In this document: positions 25,344-34,758 of the stretch, piece by piece
How the letters are laid out: every line of letters starts with the position of its first letter
Position numbering within the stretch: the first letter of the stretch is position 1
NCBI RefSeq assembly: GCF_001579845.1
Contig: NZ_CP007440.1
Location: 6,966,029-7,030,028 of the forward strand
From: Rhodoplanes sp. Z2-YC6860
Lineage (GTDB): Bacteria; Pseudomonadota; Alphaproteobacteria; Rhizobiales; Xanthobacteraceae
Length of the DNA: 64,000 nt
Reading direction: 5' to 3'
The notes under the pieces: model-generated
The model's database searches: none
What the model was told of the DNA's origin: nothing
The model's input: only the letters and a program-made list of their open reading frames with translations
Made by a program: the position numbers and the translations under genes

Positions 25344-26384
25344 CTAGCTCCCCAATTCCTTCCGCACGATCTTCGCGCCTTCGACCATCGCGCAGATTTT
25401 GCCGAACGCCACCTCGCGCGGCAGATACTTCAAGCCGCAATCCGGCGCCACCACGATCTGCTCCGCGGGCACATGCGGCAGCGCACGGCGGATGCGCTTG
25501 GCCACCGTCTCCGGCGTCTCGATCGTCATGTCCGACAGGTCGAGCACACCGAGAATGATGGTCTTGCCGGGTAGCTTCTCCAGCACCGCGCAATCGAGGC
25601 CTGATTGCGCGGTCTCGACCGACACCTGCTGCACCGGCGAACCTGCGAACTCCGGCAGGAACGAATAGCCCTCCGGCCGGACGTGGATCACTGCCGCATA
25701 GCCGAAGCAGATGTGCACCGCCGTGGTGCCCTTCACGCCGTCGAGCGCGGCGTTGAGCGCCTTGAGCCCGTACTTTCGCGCCTTCTCCGGACGCGCCTGC
25801 ATGTAGGGCTCGTCGATTTGCACGATGTCGGCGCCGGCCGCGAACAGATCTCTGATCTCGGCGTTGACGGCCGCGGCGTAGTCCAGCGCCATCTCCTCCT
25901 CGTCCTTGTAGAAGTCGTTCTGCGCCTGCTGCGACATCGTGAACGGGCCCGGCACCGTGATCTTGATGGTGCGGCCAGTGTTGGCGCGCAAAAACTTCAC
26001 GTCGTCGACCTCGACCGGATGCTTGCGCCGCACCTTGCCGGCGACCCGCGGCACCGGATTGGGATGGCCGGAGCGGTCCAGCGCCGTGCCAGGGTTGTCG
26101 ATGTCGACGCCTTCAAGAGCGGTCGCGAAGCGGTTGGAATAGCTTTCGCGCCGCATCTCGCCGTCGGTGATGATGTCGAGGCCGGCGCGCTCCTGGTCGT
26201 GGATGGCGAGCAGCGTCGCATCATCCTGCGCCTGCGCGAGATACTCCGACGGCACGCGCCACAACTCCTTCGCACGCACGCGTGGCGGAAAGCGTCCTGC
26301 GAGTTTCTGGCGATCGATCAGCCATTCCGGCTGGGCGTAGGAACCGACCAGCGAGGTCGGCAACAGCGGCAAGGACGTGGCCAT
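25344..26384 (-). CDS. MetE C-terminal-like (cobalamin-independent methionine synthase fold) protein
   Basis: A 346-aa TIM-barrel protein of the MetE C-terminal/UROD-like family. It has the opening TSLVGSYAQPEWL, a DGEMRRESYSN stretch, IDEPYMQAR, a His-Cys pair in VHICFGYA and the late Cys in VVAPDCGLKYLPR, matching the zinc ligands of MetE. It lacks the N-terminal half of true MetE, so it may transfer methyl groups from a substrate other than methyl-folate, or degrade such a compound. A diverged relative is at 50572-51744. Confidence 0.85.
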   Translation of the reverse strand: MATSLPLLPTSLVGSYAQPEWLIDRQKLAGRFPPRVRAKELWRVPSEYLAQAQDDATLLAIHDQERAGLDIITDGEMRRESYSNRFATALEGVDIDNPGTALDRSGHPNPVPRVAGKVRRKHPVEVDDVKFLRANTGRTIKITVPGPFTMSQQAQNDFYKDEEEMALDYAAAVNAEIRDLFAAGADIVQIDEPYMQARPEKARKYGLKALNAALDGVKGTTAVHICFGYAAVIHVRPEGYSFLPEFAGSPVQQVSVETAQSGLDCAVLEKLPGKTIILGVLDLSDMTIETPETVAKRIRRALPHVPAEQIVVAPDCGLKYLPREVAFGKICAMVEGAKIVRKELGS

Positions 26385-26418
26385 GACCCGGGCAACCTTC
26401 CAATTCGTTTTGATCGTC

Positions 26419-29337
26419 CTATTGGAGACTCATCGCGAGCACTCGCGCAACATGTAAAGCGTCACGGCCCGTGCCGTCGTGGATCTGGTGGCGGCACGAG
26501 GTACCGTCAGCGACGATCAACGTGTTGGCGTCGGCCTTGCGCACGGCAGGCAGCAGCGACAGCTCACCCATCGCGAGCGACACATCGATCGTGTCGGCGT
26601 GATAGCCGAAACTGCCGGCCATGCCGCAGCAGCTCGATTCGATCGGCTCGACTTTGAGATCGGGCACGAGCTTCAGCACGGTTTCAACCGGGCTGAAAGC
26701 ATCGAACGCCTTTTGATGGCAATGGCCGTGAACCATCGCACGATCGGCGATCTTCTTGAGCGGCAGCTTGAGGCGGCCGGCGGCGGCTTCGCGCGCGAGG
26801 AATTCCTCGAAGGTGAAGGCGTTGTCGGATAGGCGCTTCGCTGCGTCGCCCTTGAGCATTGCGGGAACTTCGTCCCGGAAGCTCAGCAGGCAGCTTGGCT
26901 CGAGCCCGACAACCGGCACACCGCGATCGATGAAGGGCTTCAAGGCGGCAAGCGTGCGCTCGGCTTCGCTGCGCGCCTCGTCGACCTTGCCGACGGACAG
27001 GAAGGTGCGGCCGCAGCACAGCGGACGGGATGAGTTGTCGGCGGGTTTCGCGATATGCACACGATAACCACCGGCCTTCAGAACGGCTAAAGCCGCATCA
27101 AGATTTTCGCGCTCAAAATAGCGGTTGAACGTGTCGGCGAAGAGCACCACTTCACTCCCTCCGCCTTCCGTCGACCCATTCGCAAATATATCGGAGCGCC
27201 ATCGTGGCAACGAACGGCGCGCGCTAAATCCCGCGACGACCTCCGACAGCTTCGCTGCGCCCGGCAGCATATCGCGCAGGTTCAACAGCCACGCGAGCTT
27301 CGCCGTGTAAGGAGCGTAACGCGGCAGATAGCCTACCAGCCGCTCATGCAGCGATAGTCCTTGCTTCGCCGCCCTCGCCGCCTGCACTTCTATCTTCATC
27401 CGCGCCATGTCGACGCCAGTCGGGCATTCGCGCCGGCAACCCTTGCACGATACGCAGAGCCTCAGCGTCTCGGCCATCTCATCGGAGAGCAACGCGTCCG
27501 GTCCGAGCTGGCCGGTGATGGCGAGCCTGAGCGAATTGGCGCGGCCGCGGGTCACATCGCGCTCGTTCCGCGTCACGCGATAGCTCGGGCACATCACGCC
27601 ACCGGCAAGCGAACGGCAGGCGCCGTTGTTGTTGCACATTTCGACCGCGCCCTGGAAACCGCCGCCCTGCCCCGGATAGGCCGACCAGTCGAGCTCCGTC
27701 GTCATCGCCATCGCCGCATAGTCCGGCGCGTAACGGAAATTCGTGCGGTCGTCGAACTTCGGCGCATGCACGATCTTCCCCGGATTCAGAAGCGCCTCCG
27801 GATCGAAACGGTCTTTCACCTCTTCGAAGGCGTGCACCAGGCGCTTGCCGAACATGAACTCGTGGAATTCGGAGCGCACGATGCCGTCGCCGTGCTCGCC
27901 CGAATGCGAGCCTTTGTACTCGCGCACGAAACTGAAGGCCTGTTCGGCGATGGCGCGCATCGCCTTGACGTCCTTCTCCAGCCGAAGATTCAGGATCGGC
28001 CGCACATGCAGGCAGCCCACGGAAGCGTGCGCATACCAGGTGCCGCTGGTGCCGTTCCGCTCGAACACCTCGGTGAGCCGCGCCGTGTAGTCGGCGAGGT
28101 GCTCCAACGGCACCGCGCAATCCTCGACGAAGGAGATCGGCTTTCCGGCATCCTTCATCGACATCATGATGTTGAGGCCCGCGGTGCGAAGCTCCGTGAT
28201 CGCGGCCTGCAATTTCGGATCGTAGACGTCGACGACACCTCCCCACTTCGCGCCGCTGTTGCGCCAGCCGAAGCCGAGATCGCCCATCAGCTCATGCAGA
28301 CGCTGCAAGCGCCGCTCGTTCTCGTCCGGCTCCTCGGCGAATTCGACCAGCAGCAGCGCCGCGGGCTTGCCCTGCACGAAGGCTTCGAGAGTCGGGCGGA
28401 ACATCGCGATGTCGCGGGCGAGCGCGATCATCGTCGCGTCGACAAGTTCCACCGCGATCGGCGCGAGCTTGACGATGTGCTGCGCCGCGGCCATCGCATC
28501 GTGGAAGCTGCCGAAGTGGCAGGCGCCGACTGCGCGCTTGCCGAGCACCGGCGACAGCTTGATCTCGATCGCGGTCGAGAACGCCAGCGTGCCTTCCGAG
28601 CCTACGAGAATATGCGCCAGGTTGACGTCGTTACGCCCCGGCACCAGTGCGTCGATGTTGTACCCCCCGACCCGGCGCTGCACCTTGGGAAAGTGCGCCG
28701 CGATCTCGTCGGCCTCACGAGCGCCAAGCGCGAACAGATCACGCGCCAAAGGCTTCAGCGGCGAGTTGTCCGGCATGTCGGAAAGGTCCGCCGCCACGGG
28801 ACCGAAATGGGCCTTGCTGCCGTCGATCATCAGCGCATCGATCGAAAGCACATTCTCCCGCGTGTTGCCGTAGCGCAGCGAGCGTCCACCGCAGGAGTTG
28901 TTGGCCGTCATCCCGCCAATGGTGGCGCGCGAGGCGGTCGAGACATCGATCGGAAACCACAGACCATGAGCCTTGAGCTGGCGATTGAGATCGTCGAGCA
29001 CGATGCCGGGCTGCACCCGGGCTCTCCGACCGGTGACATCAAGGTCGAGAATCCTGTTGAGGTGCTTGGAGCAGTCGACGATCACCGAATGATTGACGGT
29101 CTGCCCGGACTGCGATGAACCGCCGCCACGCGGCGTCACCGGCACCTTCTCCGAGCGACAGATTTCTATCGCACGTTCGGCTTCTTCTATCGTGCGCGGG
29201 AGCACCACGCCGAGCGGCATGATCTGGTAGTGCGAAGCGTCGGTGGCATAGCGCCCCCGGGCGAATCGGCCGAAATCGACCTCGCCCACCTCGGCCTTCA
29301 GCCGCCGCTCCAGTCCCGGCAGTAACCGTTCCGCCAC
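26419..29337 (-). CDS. Fused FAD-linked oxidase and Fe-S/CCG-domain dehydrogenase
   Basis: A 972-aa protein. The N-terminal half has the GlcD-type FAD-binding domain (PRGGGSSQSGQ near residue 75) and its oxidase C-terminal domain. Then follow Fe-S motifs (CNNNGAC...MCPSYR, and CVSCKGCRRECPTGV) and two cysteine-rich CCG domains (CCGRTF, SCLLSFRDE, GHCHQK, SSCCGMAG). This is the single-chain form of D-2-hydroxyacid dehydrogenases such as D-lactate or D-2-hydroxyglutarate enzymes that feed quinone. GTG at 29337 is chosen because GGGAGG lies five bases ahead; the ATG at 29376 lacks such a site. It is divergent from an aminotransferase gene, so a glyoxylate/glycolate link is possible. Confidence 0.9.
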   Translation of the reverse strand: MAERLLPGLERRLKAEVGEVDFGRFARGRYATDASHYQIMPLGVVLPRTIEEAERAIEICRSEKVPVTPRGGGSSQSGQTVNHSVIVDCSKHLNRILDLDVTGRRARVQPGIVLDDLNRQLKAHGLWFPIDVSTASRATIGGMTANNSCGGRSLRYGNTRENVLSIDALMIDGSKAHFGPVAADLSDMPDNSPLKPLARDLFALGAREADEIAAHFPKVQRRVGGYNIDALVPGRNDVNLAHILVGSEGTLAFSTAIEIKLSPVLGKRAVGACHFGSFHDAMAAAQHIVKLAPIAVELVDATMIALARDIAMFRPTLEAFVQGKPAALLLVEFAEEPDENERRLQRLHELMGDLGFGWRNSGAKWGGVVDVYDPKLQAAITELRTAGLNIMMSMKDAGKPISFVEDCAVPLEHLADYTARLTEVFERNGTSGTWYAHASVGCLHVRPILNLRLEKDVKAMRAIAEQAFSFVREYKGSHSGEHGDGIVRSEFHEFMFGKRLVHAFEEVKDRFDPEALLNPGKIVHAPKFDDRTNFRYAPDYAAMAMTTELDWSAYPGQGGGFQGAVEMCNNNGACRSLAGGVMCPSYRVTRNERDVTRGRANSLRLAITGQLGPDALLSDEMAETLRLCVSCKGCRRECPTGVDMARMKIEVQAARAAKQGLSLHERLVGYLPRYAPYTAKLAWLLNLRDMLPGAAKLSEVVAGFSARRSLPRWRSDIFANGSTEGGGSEVVLFADTFNRYFERENLDAALAVLKAGGYRVHIAKPADNSSRPLCCGRTFLSVGKVDEARSEAERTLAALKPFIDRGVPVVGLEPSCLLSFRDEVPAMLKGDAAKRLSDNAFTFEEFLAREAAAGRLKLPLKKIADRAMVHGHCHQKAFDAFSPVETVLKLVPDLKVEPIESSCCGMAGSFGYHADTIDVSLAMGELSLLPAVRKADANTLIVADGTSCRHQIHDGTGRDALHVARVLAMSLQ

Positions 29338-29502
29338 CGATTCCTCCCAAACATGCGGCCGTGAGTCGGCCGGCATTGGTCATAAAGGCCATCCTCACCA
29401 TATGTCATTCGATTTGCCCTTGACCACGCCACCGCAATCGAGTTCAACGCCGCCAGCCGGGCCTTAAAGCCCCCCAAAAATCAGTCCTAACAGGAGCCTT
29501 CG

Positions 29503-30711
29503 ATGGCCCAGAATTCCGCGCGCCAAGCCGGGCGTCACTTCCTCCAGATTCCCGGGCCGACCCCGGTGCCGGACCGCATCCTGCGGGCCCTCGACCGCCC
29601 GGTGATCGACCATCGCGGTCCGGAGTTCGCCAAGGTCACCAAGCGCGCGCTGGAAGGCATCAAGACCATCTTCAAGACCACCAATCCGGTGATCATCTTC
29701 ACGGCGACCGGCACCGGCGCCTGGGAGGCCGCGCTGACCAACACCCTGTCGCCGGGCGACCGCGTGCTGATGGTGGAGACCGGCCAGTTCGGCACCTTGT
29801 GGAAGAAGATGGCCGAGCGGATGGGGCTGAAGCCCGAGTTCATCACCACCGACTGGCGCCATGGCGCCGACCCGAAGGCGATCGAGGCCAAGCTCCGCGA
29901 AGACAAGAACAAGGAGATCAAGGCGGTCTGCGTTCTCCACAACGAGACCTCGACTGGCGCGCTCACGCCGATCGCAGAGATCCGCAAGGCGATCGACGCG
30001 GCCGGCCATCCGGCGCTGTTCCTGGTCGACACCATCTCGTCGCTCGCCTCGGCCGACTATCGCCACGACGAATGGGGCGTCGACGTCTCGGTCGGCGGCG
30101 CGCAGAAGGGCCTGATGCTGCCGCCCGGCATGTCGTTCAACGCGATCAGCGACAAGGCGCTGAAGGCCAGCCAGACCTCCAAGCTGCCGAAGTCGTTCTT
30201 CGCCTGGGACGACATGCTCAACATGAACAAGGTCGGCTTCTTCCCGTACACGCCGGCGACGCTGATGATCCACGGCCTGGTCGAAGGCATCGAGATGCTG
30301 CACGAGGAAGGCCTCGACAACGTGTTCGCGCGCCACAAGCGGCTCGCCGAGGCCACGCGCATTGCGGTGAAGACCTGGGGCCTCGAGAACCTCAACAAGA
30401 ACGCCGCGCAAGTGTCGCCGACCATCACGGCCATCCTGCTGCCCGAGGGTCACGACGCCGACAAGTTCCGCGCGCTTGCGCTCGAGACCTTCAACATCTC
30501 CTACGGCGCAAGCTTCGGTCCGTACGCGGGCAAGTACTTCCGCATCGGCCACCTCGGCGACATCAACGACGGCACGCTGCTCGGCGCGCTCAGCATCACC
30601 GAGATGGCGCTGTCGCTCGCCGGCGTCCCGCACAAGAAGGGCGGCGTTCAGGCCGCGATGGACTTCATCACGGCGGCGCACGCCGATCCGAAGAAGGCGG
30701 CCGCCGAATAA
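29503..30711 (+). CDS. Class V aminotransferase, serine-glyoxylate type
   Basis: A 402-aa pyridoxal-phosphate enzyme. The N-terminal PGPTPVPDRILRALDRP, the TATGTGAWEAALTN phosphate-binding region, and the PLP Lys in GGAQKGLMLPPGMSF identify the alanine/serine-glyoxylate aminotransferase group. It would convert glyoxylate to glycine using serine or alanine. AGGAG precedes the ATG. Downstream lies a very clear terminator. Its divergent neighbour is a GlcD-like dehydrogenase, which suggests joint handling of glyoxylate or 2-hydroxyacids. Confidence 0.9.
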   Translation: MAQNSARQAGRHFLQIPGPTPVPDRILRALDRPVIDHRGPEFAKVTKRALEGIKTIFKTTNPVIIFTATGTGAWEAALTNTLSPGDRVLMVETGQFGTLWKKMAERMGLKPEFITTDWRHGADPKAIEAKLREDKNKEIKAVCVLHNETSTGALTPIAEIRKAIDAAGHPALFLVDTISSLASADYRHDEWGVDVSVGGAQKGLMLPPGMSFNAISDKALKASQTSKLPKSFFAWDDMLNMNKVGFFPYTPATLMIHGLVEGIEMLHEEGLDNVFARHKRLAEATRIAVKTWGLENLNKNAAQVSPTITAILLPEGHDADKFRALALETFNISYGASFGPYAGKYFRIGHLGDINDGTLLGALSITEMALSLAGVPHKKGGVQAAMDFITAAHADPKKAAAE

Positions 30712-30735
30712 ACCAACGAACCAGTTGTGATGTGA

Positions 30736-30772
30736 CAAATGGCCGGGCTTGTCCCGGCCATTTGCTTTTGTT
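30736..30772 (+). terminator. Intrinsic terminator after the aminotransferase gene
   Basis: A perfect 12-bp stem (CAAATGGCCGGG at 30736-30747, CCCGGCCATTTG at 30753-30764) with loop CTTGT, followed by CTTTTGTTTT. Its central 23 bases are identical to a hairpin of the repeat at 5372-5394. Confidence 0.93.
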
Positions 30773-30829
30773 TTGGTAGCTTCAAACCAACAACACAAGT
30801 GTACCGCCATGCGGTCACGAGGGGGGACG

Positions 30830-31795
30830 ATGAAGCTGCACCGACTGGCATTTACGACTGTATTGCTTGCGCTGACTTCTGCATCGGCACTCGCCCAGAA
30901 CTACCCCAACCGTCCGATCCGCGTGCTGGTGCCGTTCGCGGCGGGCGGCGCGGTCGACACGCTGGCACGGCTCGTCGGCCAGAAGCTCTCGGAAAATCTC
31001 GGCCAGCCGGTGATCATCGAGAACCGGCCGGGCGCCGGCGGCAACCTCGCCTCGGACGTGCTCGCGAAGGCGCCGCCAGACGGCTACACGGTGCTGCAGA
31101 CCGTCAACGGCTTGGCCATCAGTCCTTCGCTCTACAAGACGCTGCCCTTCAACGTCGAGAAGGACTTCATTGCGGTCACGCAGATCGTGCAGTCGCAGCT
31201 GCTGCTCGTCGCCAATCCCAAACTTGAAGCCAACAACGTCGCCGAACTGATCAAGCTCGCCAAGGCCAAGCCCGGCTCGCTCAATTACGGCTCGACCGGC
31301 GTCGGCAATCCGCTGAGCCTCACCATGGAGATGCTCAAGAGTGCGGCCGGCATCGAGGTTCAGCCGGTGACCTATCGCGGCGACGCGCCGGCGAACGCGG
31401 CGCTGATCGCGGGCGAAATCCAGCTCGGCGTGATGCCGATGGCGACCACGCTGCCGCTGGTCGAGAGCGGCCAGCTCAAGGCGCTGGCGGTCGGCGGCCT
31501 GACACGCGCGCCCGCGCTGCCGAACGTGCCCACAGTGGCCGAGACCATTCCGGGTTTCGACTCGACGAGCTGGCAGAGCTATTTCGTGCCGGCCGGCACG
31601 CCGCGCGAGATCGTGCTGCGCCTGCAGCAGGAGACTGCGAAGGCGCTGAAGAACCCCGACGTGATCGAGCGCCTGAAGGCCGGAGGCAACGAAGGCGTGG
31701 GCTCGACGCCGGAGGAGTTCGACCGCGTGTTCCGCGCCGACATCATCAAGTTCGCCAAGATCATCGCGGATGCGAAAATTCCGAAGCTGGATTAA
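30830..31795 (+). CDS. Bug/TctC-family periplasmic solute receptor
   Basis: A 321-aa Bug receptor with signal peptide (ending SALAQ), then YPNRPIRVLVPFAAGGAVD, IIENRPGAGGNLAS and LPNVPTVAETIPG. AGGGGGG precedes the ATG at 30830, so the longer frame from 30749 is rejected. A second Bug gene follows 33 bases later on the same strand; both proteins end in KIPKLD, indicating a tandem duplication. No TctA or TctB gene is adjacent. Confidence 0.93.
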   Translation: MKLHRLAFTTVLLALTSASALAQNYPNRPIRVLVPFAAGGAVDTLARLVGQKLSENLGQPVIIENRPGAGGNLASDVLAKAPPDGYTVLQTVNGLAISPSLYKTLPFNVEKDFIAVTQIVQSQLLLVANPKLEANNVAELIKLAKAKPGSLNYGSTGVGNPLSLTMEMLKSAAGIEVQPVTYRGDAPANAALIAGEIQLGVMPMATTLPLVESGQLKALAVGGLTRAPALPNVPTVAETIPGFDSTSWQSYFVPAGTPREIVLRLQQETAKALKNPDVIERLKAGGNEGVGSTPEEFDRVFRADIIKFAKIIADAKIPKLD

Positions 31796-31828
31796 GAATC
31801 CGGGCAGGAAACGGCCAAGGAGCGCCTG

Positions 31829-32800
31829 ATGTCACGATTGGGATTGATGCTCGGCGCTCTGCTTTCGGTCTGCGCTGGACCAATCGGCGTGCAGGCCGAG
31901 ACCTATCCGAGCCGGACCATCCGCGTCGTGGTGCCTTATGCGCCCGGCGGCGGCGTCAGCATTCTCGGCCAGATCGTCACCAACAAGATGAGCGAGATCC
32001 TCAAGCAGCCGATCATCATCGACAACCGCCCGGGCGCCGGCGGCAATCTCGGCGCCGAGATCGTCGCGAAGTCGCCGCCCGATGGCTACACCATCCTCCT
32101 GCACACCAGCGCGATGTCGAGCGCGTCCGCGCTCTACAGCAAGCTGCCGTTCGATCCGTCGAAGGATTTCATCCCGGTCACGATGGTGATCTCGACGCAG
32201 TTCGTGATCGCCGGCTCGCCGAAAGACCCCGCCACCAATCTCACCGAACTCGCGACTGAGGCGAAAGCCACGCCCGGCGCGCTGAACTTCGGCTCGAGCG
32301 GGCCGGGCTCGTCGCTGCATATCTTCGCCGAGATGTTCAACAGCTTCACCGGCATCAGGATGGTGCACATCCCCTATCGCGGCGACGCGCCGATGGTCAC
32401 CGCTCTGATCGGCAACGATATCCAGCTCGCCTTCCTGCCGCAGGCCAACGGCATCGCCAATGTGCAGAGCAATCTCATCCGTGGCCTGGGCGTCACCGGG
32501 ACAAAGCGGATGGAGGCGCTGCCGAACGTCGCGACAGCGGCCGAACAGGGCGTCAAGGGCCTCGAGGTCGGAAGCTGGAACGCGATGTTCGTCCCGGCCG
32601 GCACACCGCCCGAGATCGTCAAGACGATCCAGCAGGCGGTGGCGCAAGCGCTCGCCGATCCCAAGCTGCGCGAGACGCTGATCCAGACCGGCCAGGAGCC
32701 GGTCGGCGACACGCCCGAGCAGTTTGCCGCGACCTTCAAGGCTGATGTGGCGCGGTTCAGCAAGGTGGTCGAAGTAGCGAAAATCCCGAAGCTCGATTGA
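31829..32800 (+). CDS. Bug/TctC-family periplasmic solute receptor, tandem paralog
   Basis: A 323-aa Bug receptor with signal peptide (ending GVQAE), YPSRTIRVVVPYAPGGGVS, IIDNRPGAGGNLGAE and the C-terminal KIPKLD shared with the preceding gene. GGAG lies at good spacing to the ATG. It is most likely cotranscribed with the gene at 30830. The two proteins differ in the ligand-contact loop (AAGGAVD against APGGGVS), so they may bind different acids. Confidence 0.93.
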   Translation: MSRLGLMLGALLSVCAGPIGVQAETYPSRTIRVVVPYAPGGGVSILGQIVTNKMSEILKQPIIIDNRPGAGGNLGAEIVAKSPPDGYTILLHTSAMSSASALYSKLPFDPSKDFIPVTMVISTQFVIAGSPKDPATNLTELATEAKATPGALNFGSSGPGSSLHIFAEMFNSFTGIRMVHIPYRGDAPMVTALIGNDIQLAFLPQANGIANVQSNLIRGLGVTGTKRMEALPNVATAAEQGVKGLEVGSWNAMFVPAGTPPEIVKTIQQAVAQALADPKLRETLIQTGQEPVGDTPEQFAATFKADVARFSKVVEVAKIPKLD

Positions 32801-32851
32801 ACGCTTCATCAGCGACTTTGCGGCACGCATGGCGTGCTGCATAATGGTCGC

Positions 32852-33622
32852 ATGGCCAGCAGGCGATCCCGCACCATCAATCTGCCGGCGCCGTATTTGC
32901 AGCGCGTCTGGCTCGACCGCGAAAAGATCGGCGATCCCGACGCCTATCCGTTCTGCCTGCCGTTCCTGCAGAAGGAGTTCGACTTAGGCTTCGACCGTGC
33001 CATCACCATCATTGTCGGCGAGAACGGCACCGGCAAATCCACGCTGCTGGAAGGCATCGCCGCGCTCGCCGGCTACGACGAAGCCGGAGGCGGCAAAGGC
33101 TATCGGCCGGTCGATCACTCAAACGCCGTCGAGGTGATGGGCGGCCAGCTATCGAAGGCGCTGCGTGCAAGCTGGCTGCCGAAGATCACTCGAGGCTGGT
33201 TCTTTCGTGCCGAAAGCTTCTTGTCTGTGGCGCGCTACCTTGACGAGGCAGCGCGCGACGTCGGCGAGCTCCCGCCCGATTTCCTGTCCCATTCGCACGG
33301 CGAAGGCTTTCTGCGCTTCTTCCAGGAGCGCTGCCAGCGCCAGGGCATCTTCATTTTCGACGAGCCGGAATCGGCGCTGTCGCCGTCGCGGCAGGTCGAA
33401 TTCCTCAAGCTGCTGCGGCGCATGGACGAGTCCGGCATCAGCCAGGTGATTATGGCGACGCATTCACCGATGCTGATGGCCTATCCGGATGCGCGGCTGC
33501 TGCAGCTCACCAAATACGGACTCGATACGGTGCGCATGGAGGACACTGGGCACTATCGGCTGATGCGGGAGTTCTGGATGAACCCGAAGGCATTCATCGA
33601 GACGATGATGGGCGACGAGTAA
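32852..33622 (+). CDS. AAA-family ATPase of unknown role
   Basis: A 256-aa ABC-type (SbcC/RecF-like) ATPase without membrane segments. Walker A is GENGTGKST at residues 56-64, Walker B is IFIFDEPESALSP and the switch His is in VIMATHSPMLMA. It belongs to a group of predicted soluble ATPases with a short coiled region between the Walker boxes; no partner nuclease or toxin gene is adjacent. ATG at 32852 is chosen over GTG at 32834; neither has a strong ribosome binding site. A terminator overlaps its stop codon. Confidence 0.8.
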   Translation: MASRRSRTINLPAPYLQRVWLDREKIGDPDAYPFCLPFLQKEFDLGFDRAITIIVGENGTGKSTLLEGIAALAGYDEAGGGKGYRPVDHSNAVEVMGGQLSKALRASWLPKITRGWFFRAESFLSVARYLDEAARDVGELPPDFLSHSHGEGFLRFFQERCQRQGIFIFDEPESALSPSRQVEFLKLLRRMDESGISQVIMATHSPMLMAYPDARLLQLTKYGLDTVRMEDTGHYRLMREFWMNPKAFIETMMGDE

Positions 33623-33640
33623 CGCTCATCGCCCTTTTGT
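33610..33640 (+). terminator. Intrinsic terminator overlapping the ATPase stop codon
   Basis: The stem GGGCGA-C-GAG (33610-33619) pairs with CTC-A-TCGCCC (33625-33634) with one internal mismatch, followed by TTTTGTTA. It lies between convergent genes; the TAA stop of the ATPase forms part of the loop. Confidence 0.75.
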
Positions 33641-34617
33641 TACTGCGGTTCGATGCCGGCGTCCTTGACCACCTTGGCCCACTTCTCGATCTCGGCCGGG
33701 ATGAACTTCTGGAGTTCGTCCGGCGTGCTGGTGAGCGGCGTGATCGCCACGGCGTTGAGCCGGTCTTGCACCTCGGGACGCTTGAGATAAGGCATCAGCA
33801 CGCCGTTGATCTTGTCGATGATCGGCCGCGGCGTGCCGGCACGCGTCACCACCGAGAACCAGCCGGTCGCGGCAAAGCCCGGCAGCCCCGCTTCGGCGAT
33901 GGTCGGGATCTCGGGCATTGCCTTGATCCGCGTCGCCGAGGTGACGCCATAAACCTTCACCTTGCCTTCCTGAATGGCGCCCATCGCCACCGCGAGGTCG
34001 ACCATCATCATGGGAATCTGGCCTGAGATGACGTCGGTCATCGCCGGCACGCTGCCGCGATATGGCACATGCTGCGCCTTGGCGCCGATCTGCTTGAGGA
34101 ACATCTCCATGAACAGATGGTGCGGCGTCGACGCGCCCGAGGTGCCGTAGGACATCTGGCCGTTCTTGCTCTTGATCAGCTTGATCAGATCCGGAAGCGT
34201 CGGCGCGTCGAGTTTGGGATTGGCGATCAGCGCGAACTGTGCCGAACCGACCAGTCCGATCGGCGCGAAGTCTCTCACGGTGTCGTAGGGCAACGACTTG
34301 AACACGCTCGGCCCGATCGCGAGCGTGGTGATCGGCGCGAGAAACAGCGTATAGCCGTCGGGTGCGCTTTTTGCAGTTGCGTTGGCGGCAAGTTGACTGC
34401 CGGCGCCGGGCCGGTTGTCGACGATCACCGGCTTGCCGAGCTTTTCCTGAAGCTCCTGCGCCAGGAGCCGCGTCAGAAGGTCGGTGCCGCCACCGGCCGG
34501 AAACGGACAGAGAAAGGTGACGTTACGGGTCGGATAGTCGTCAGGCTGAGCCCGAACGCGATCCACGCTCGCTGCCGCAATGAAGCCCAACAGCAAAGCG
34601 GTCGCGGCCGCGCGCAT
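33640..34617 (-). CDS. Bug/TctC-family periplasmic solute receptor
   Basis: A 325-aa Bug receptor with signal peptide (ending DRVRAQ), YPTRNVTFLCPFPAGGGTD, VDNRPGAGSQLAAN, and MPEIPTIAEAGLPGF near the C-terminus. It is convergent with the AAA ATPase gene and divergent from the molybdenum hydroxylase gene. The latter suggests that it may deliver that enzyme's substrate or its precursor, but this is only positional. Confidence 0.92.
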   Translation of the reverse strand: MRAAATALLLGFIAAASVDRVRAQPDDYPTRNVTFLCPFPAGGGTDLLTRLLAQELQEKLGKPVIVDNRPGAGSQLAANATAKSAPDGYTLFLAPITTLAIGPSVFKSLPYDTVRDFAPIGLVGSAQFALIANPKLDAPTLPDLIKLIKSKNGQMSYGTSGASTPHHLFMEMFLKQIGAKAQHVPYRGSVPAMTDVISGQIPMMMVDLAVAMGAIQEGKVKVYGVTSATRIKAMPEIPTIAEAGLPGFAATGWFSVVTRAGTPRPIIDKINGVLMPYLKRPEVQDRLNAVAITPLTSTPDELQKFIPAEIEKWAKVVKDAGIEPQ

Positions 34618-34758
34618 GGTGTTCCCTTTCCCGCGCGGCCATCGTTTGCGGTTTGACCGCTTCCGGCGATGTTATGCGATGACGCTCGCCTGCATCAACC
34701 GCAGGATGACGGATCGCGTGCAGGCTGGTTAAACTGGCGCGTTTCGCTGGAGCACTCC

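Noticed and set aside
27361-29118. Plus-strand frame of 585 codons opposite the FAD/Fe-S dehydrogenase.
   Set aside because: Shadow of the minus-strand gene; no ribosome binding site or domain.
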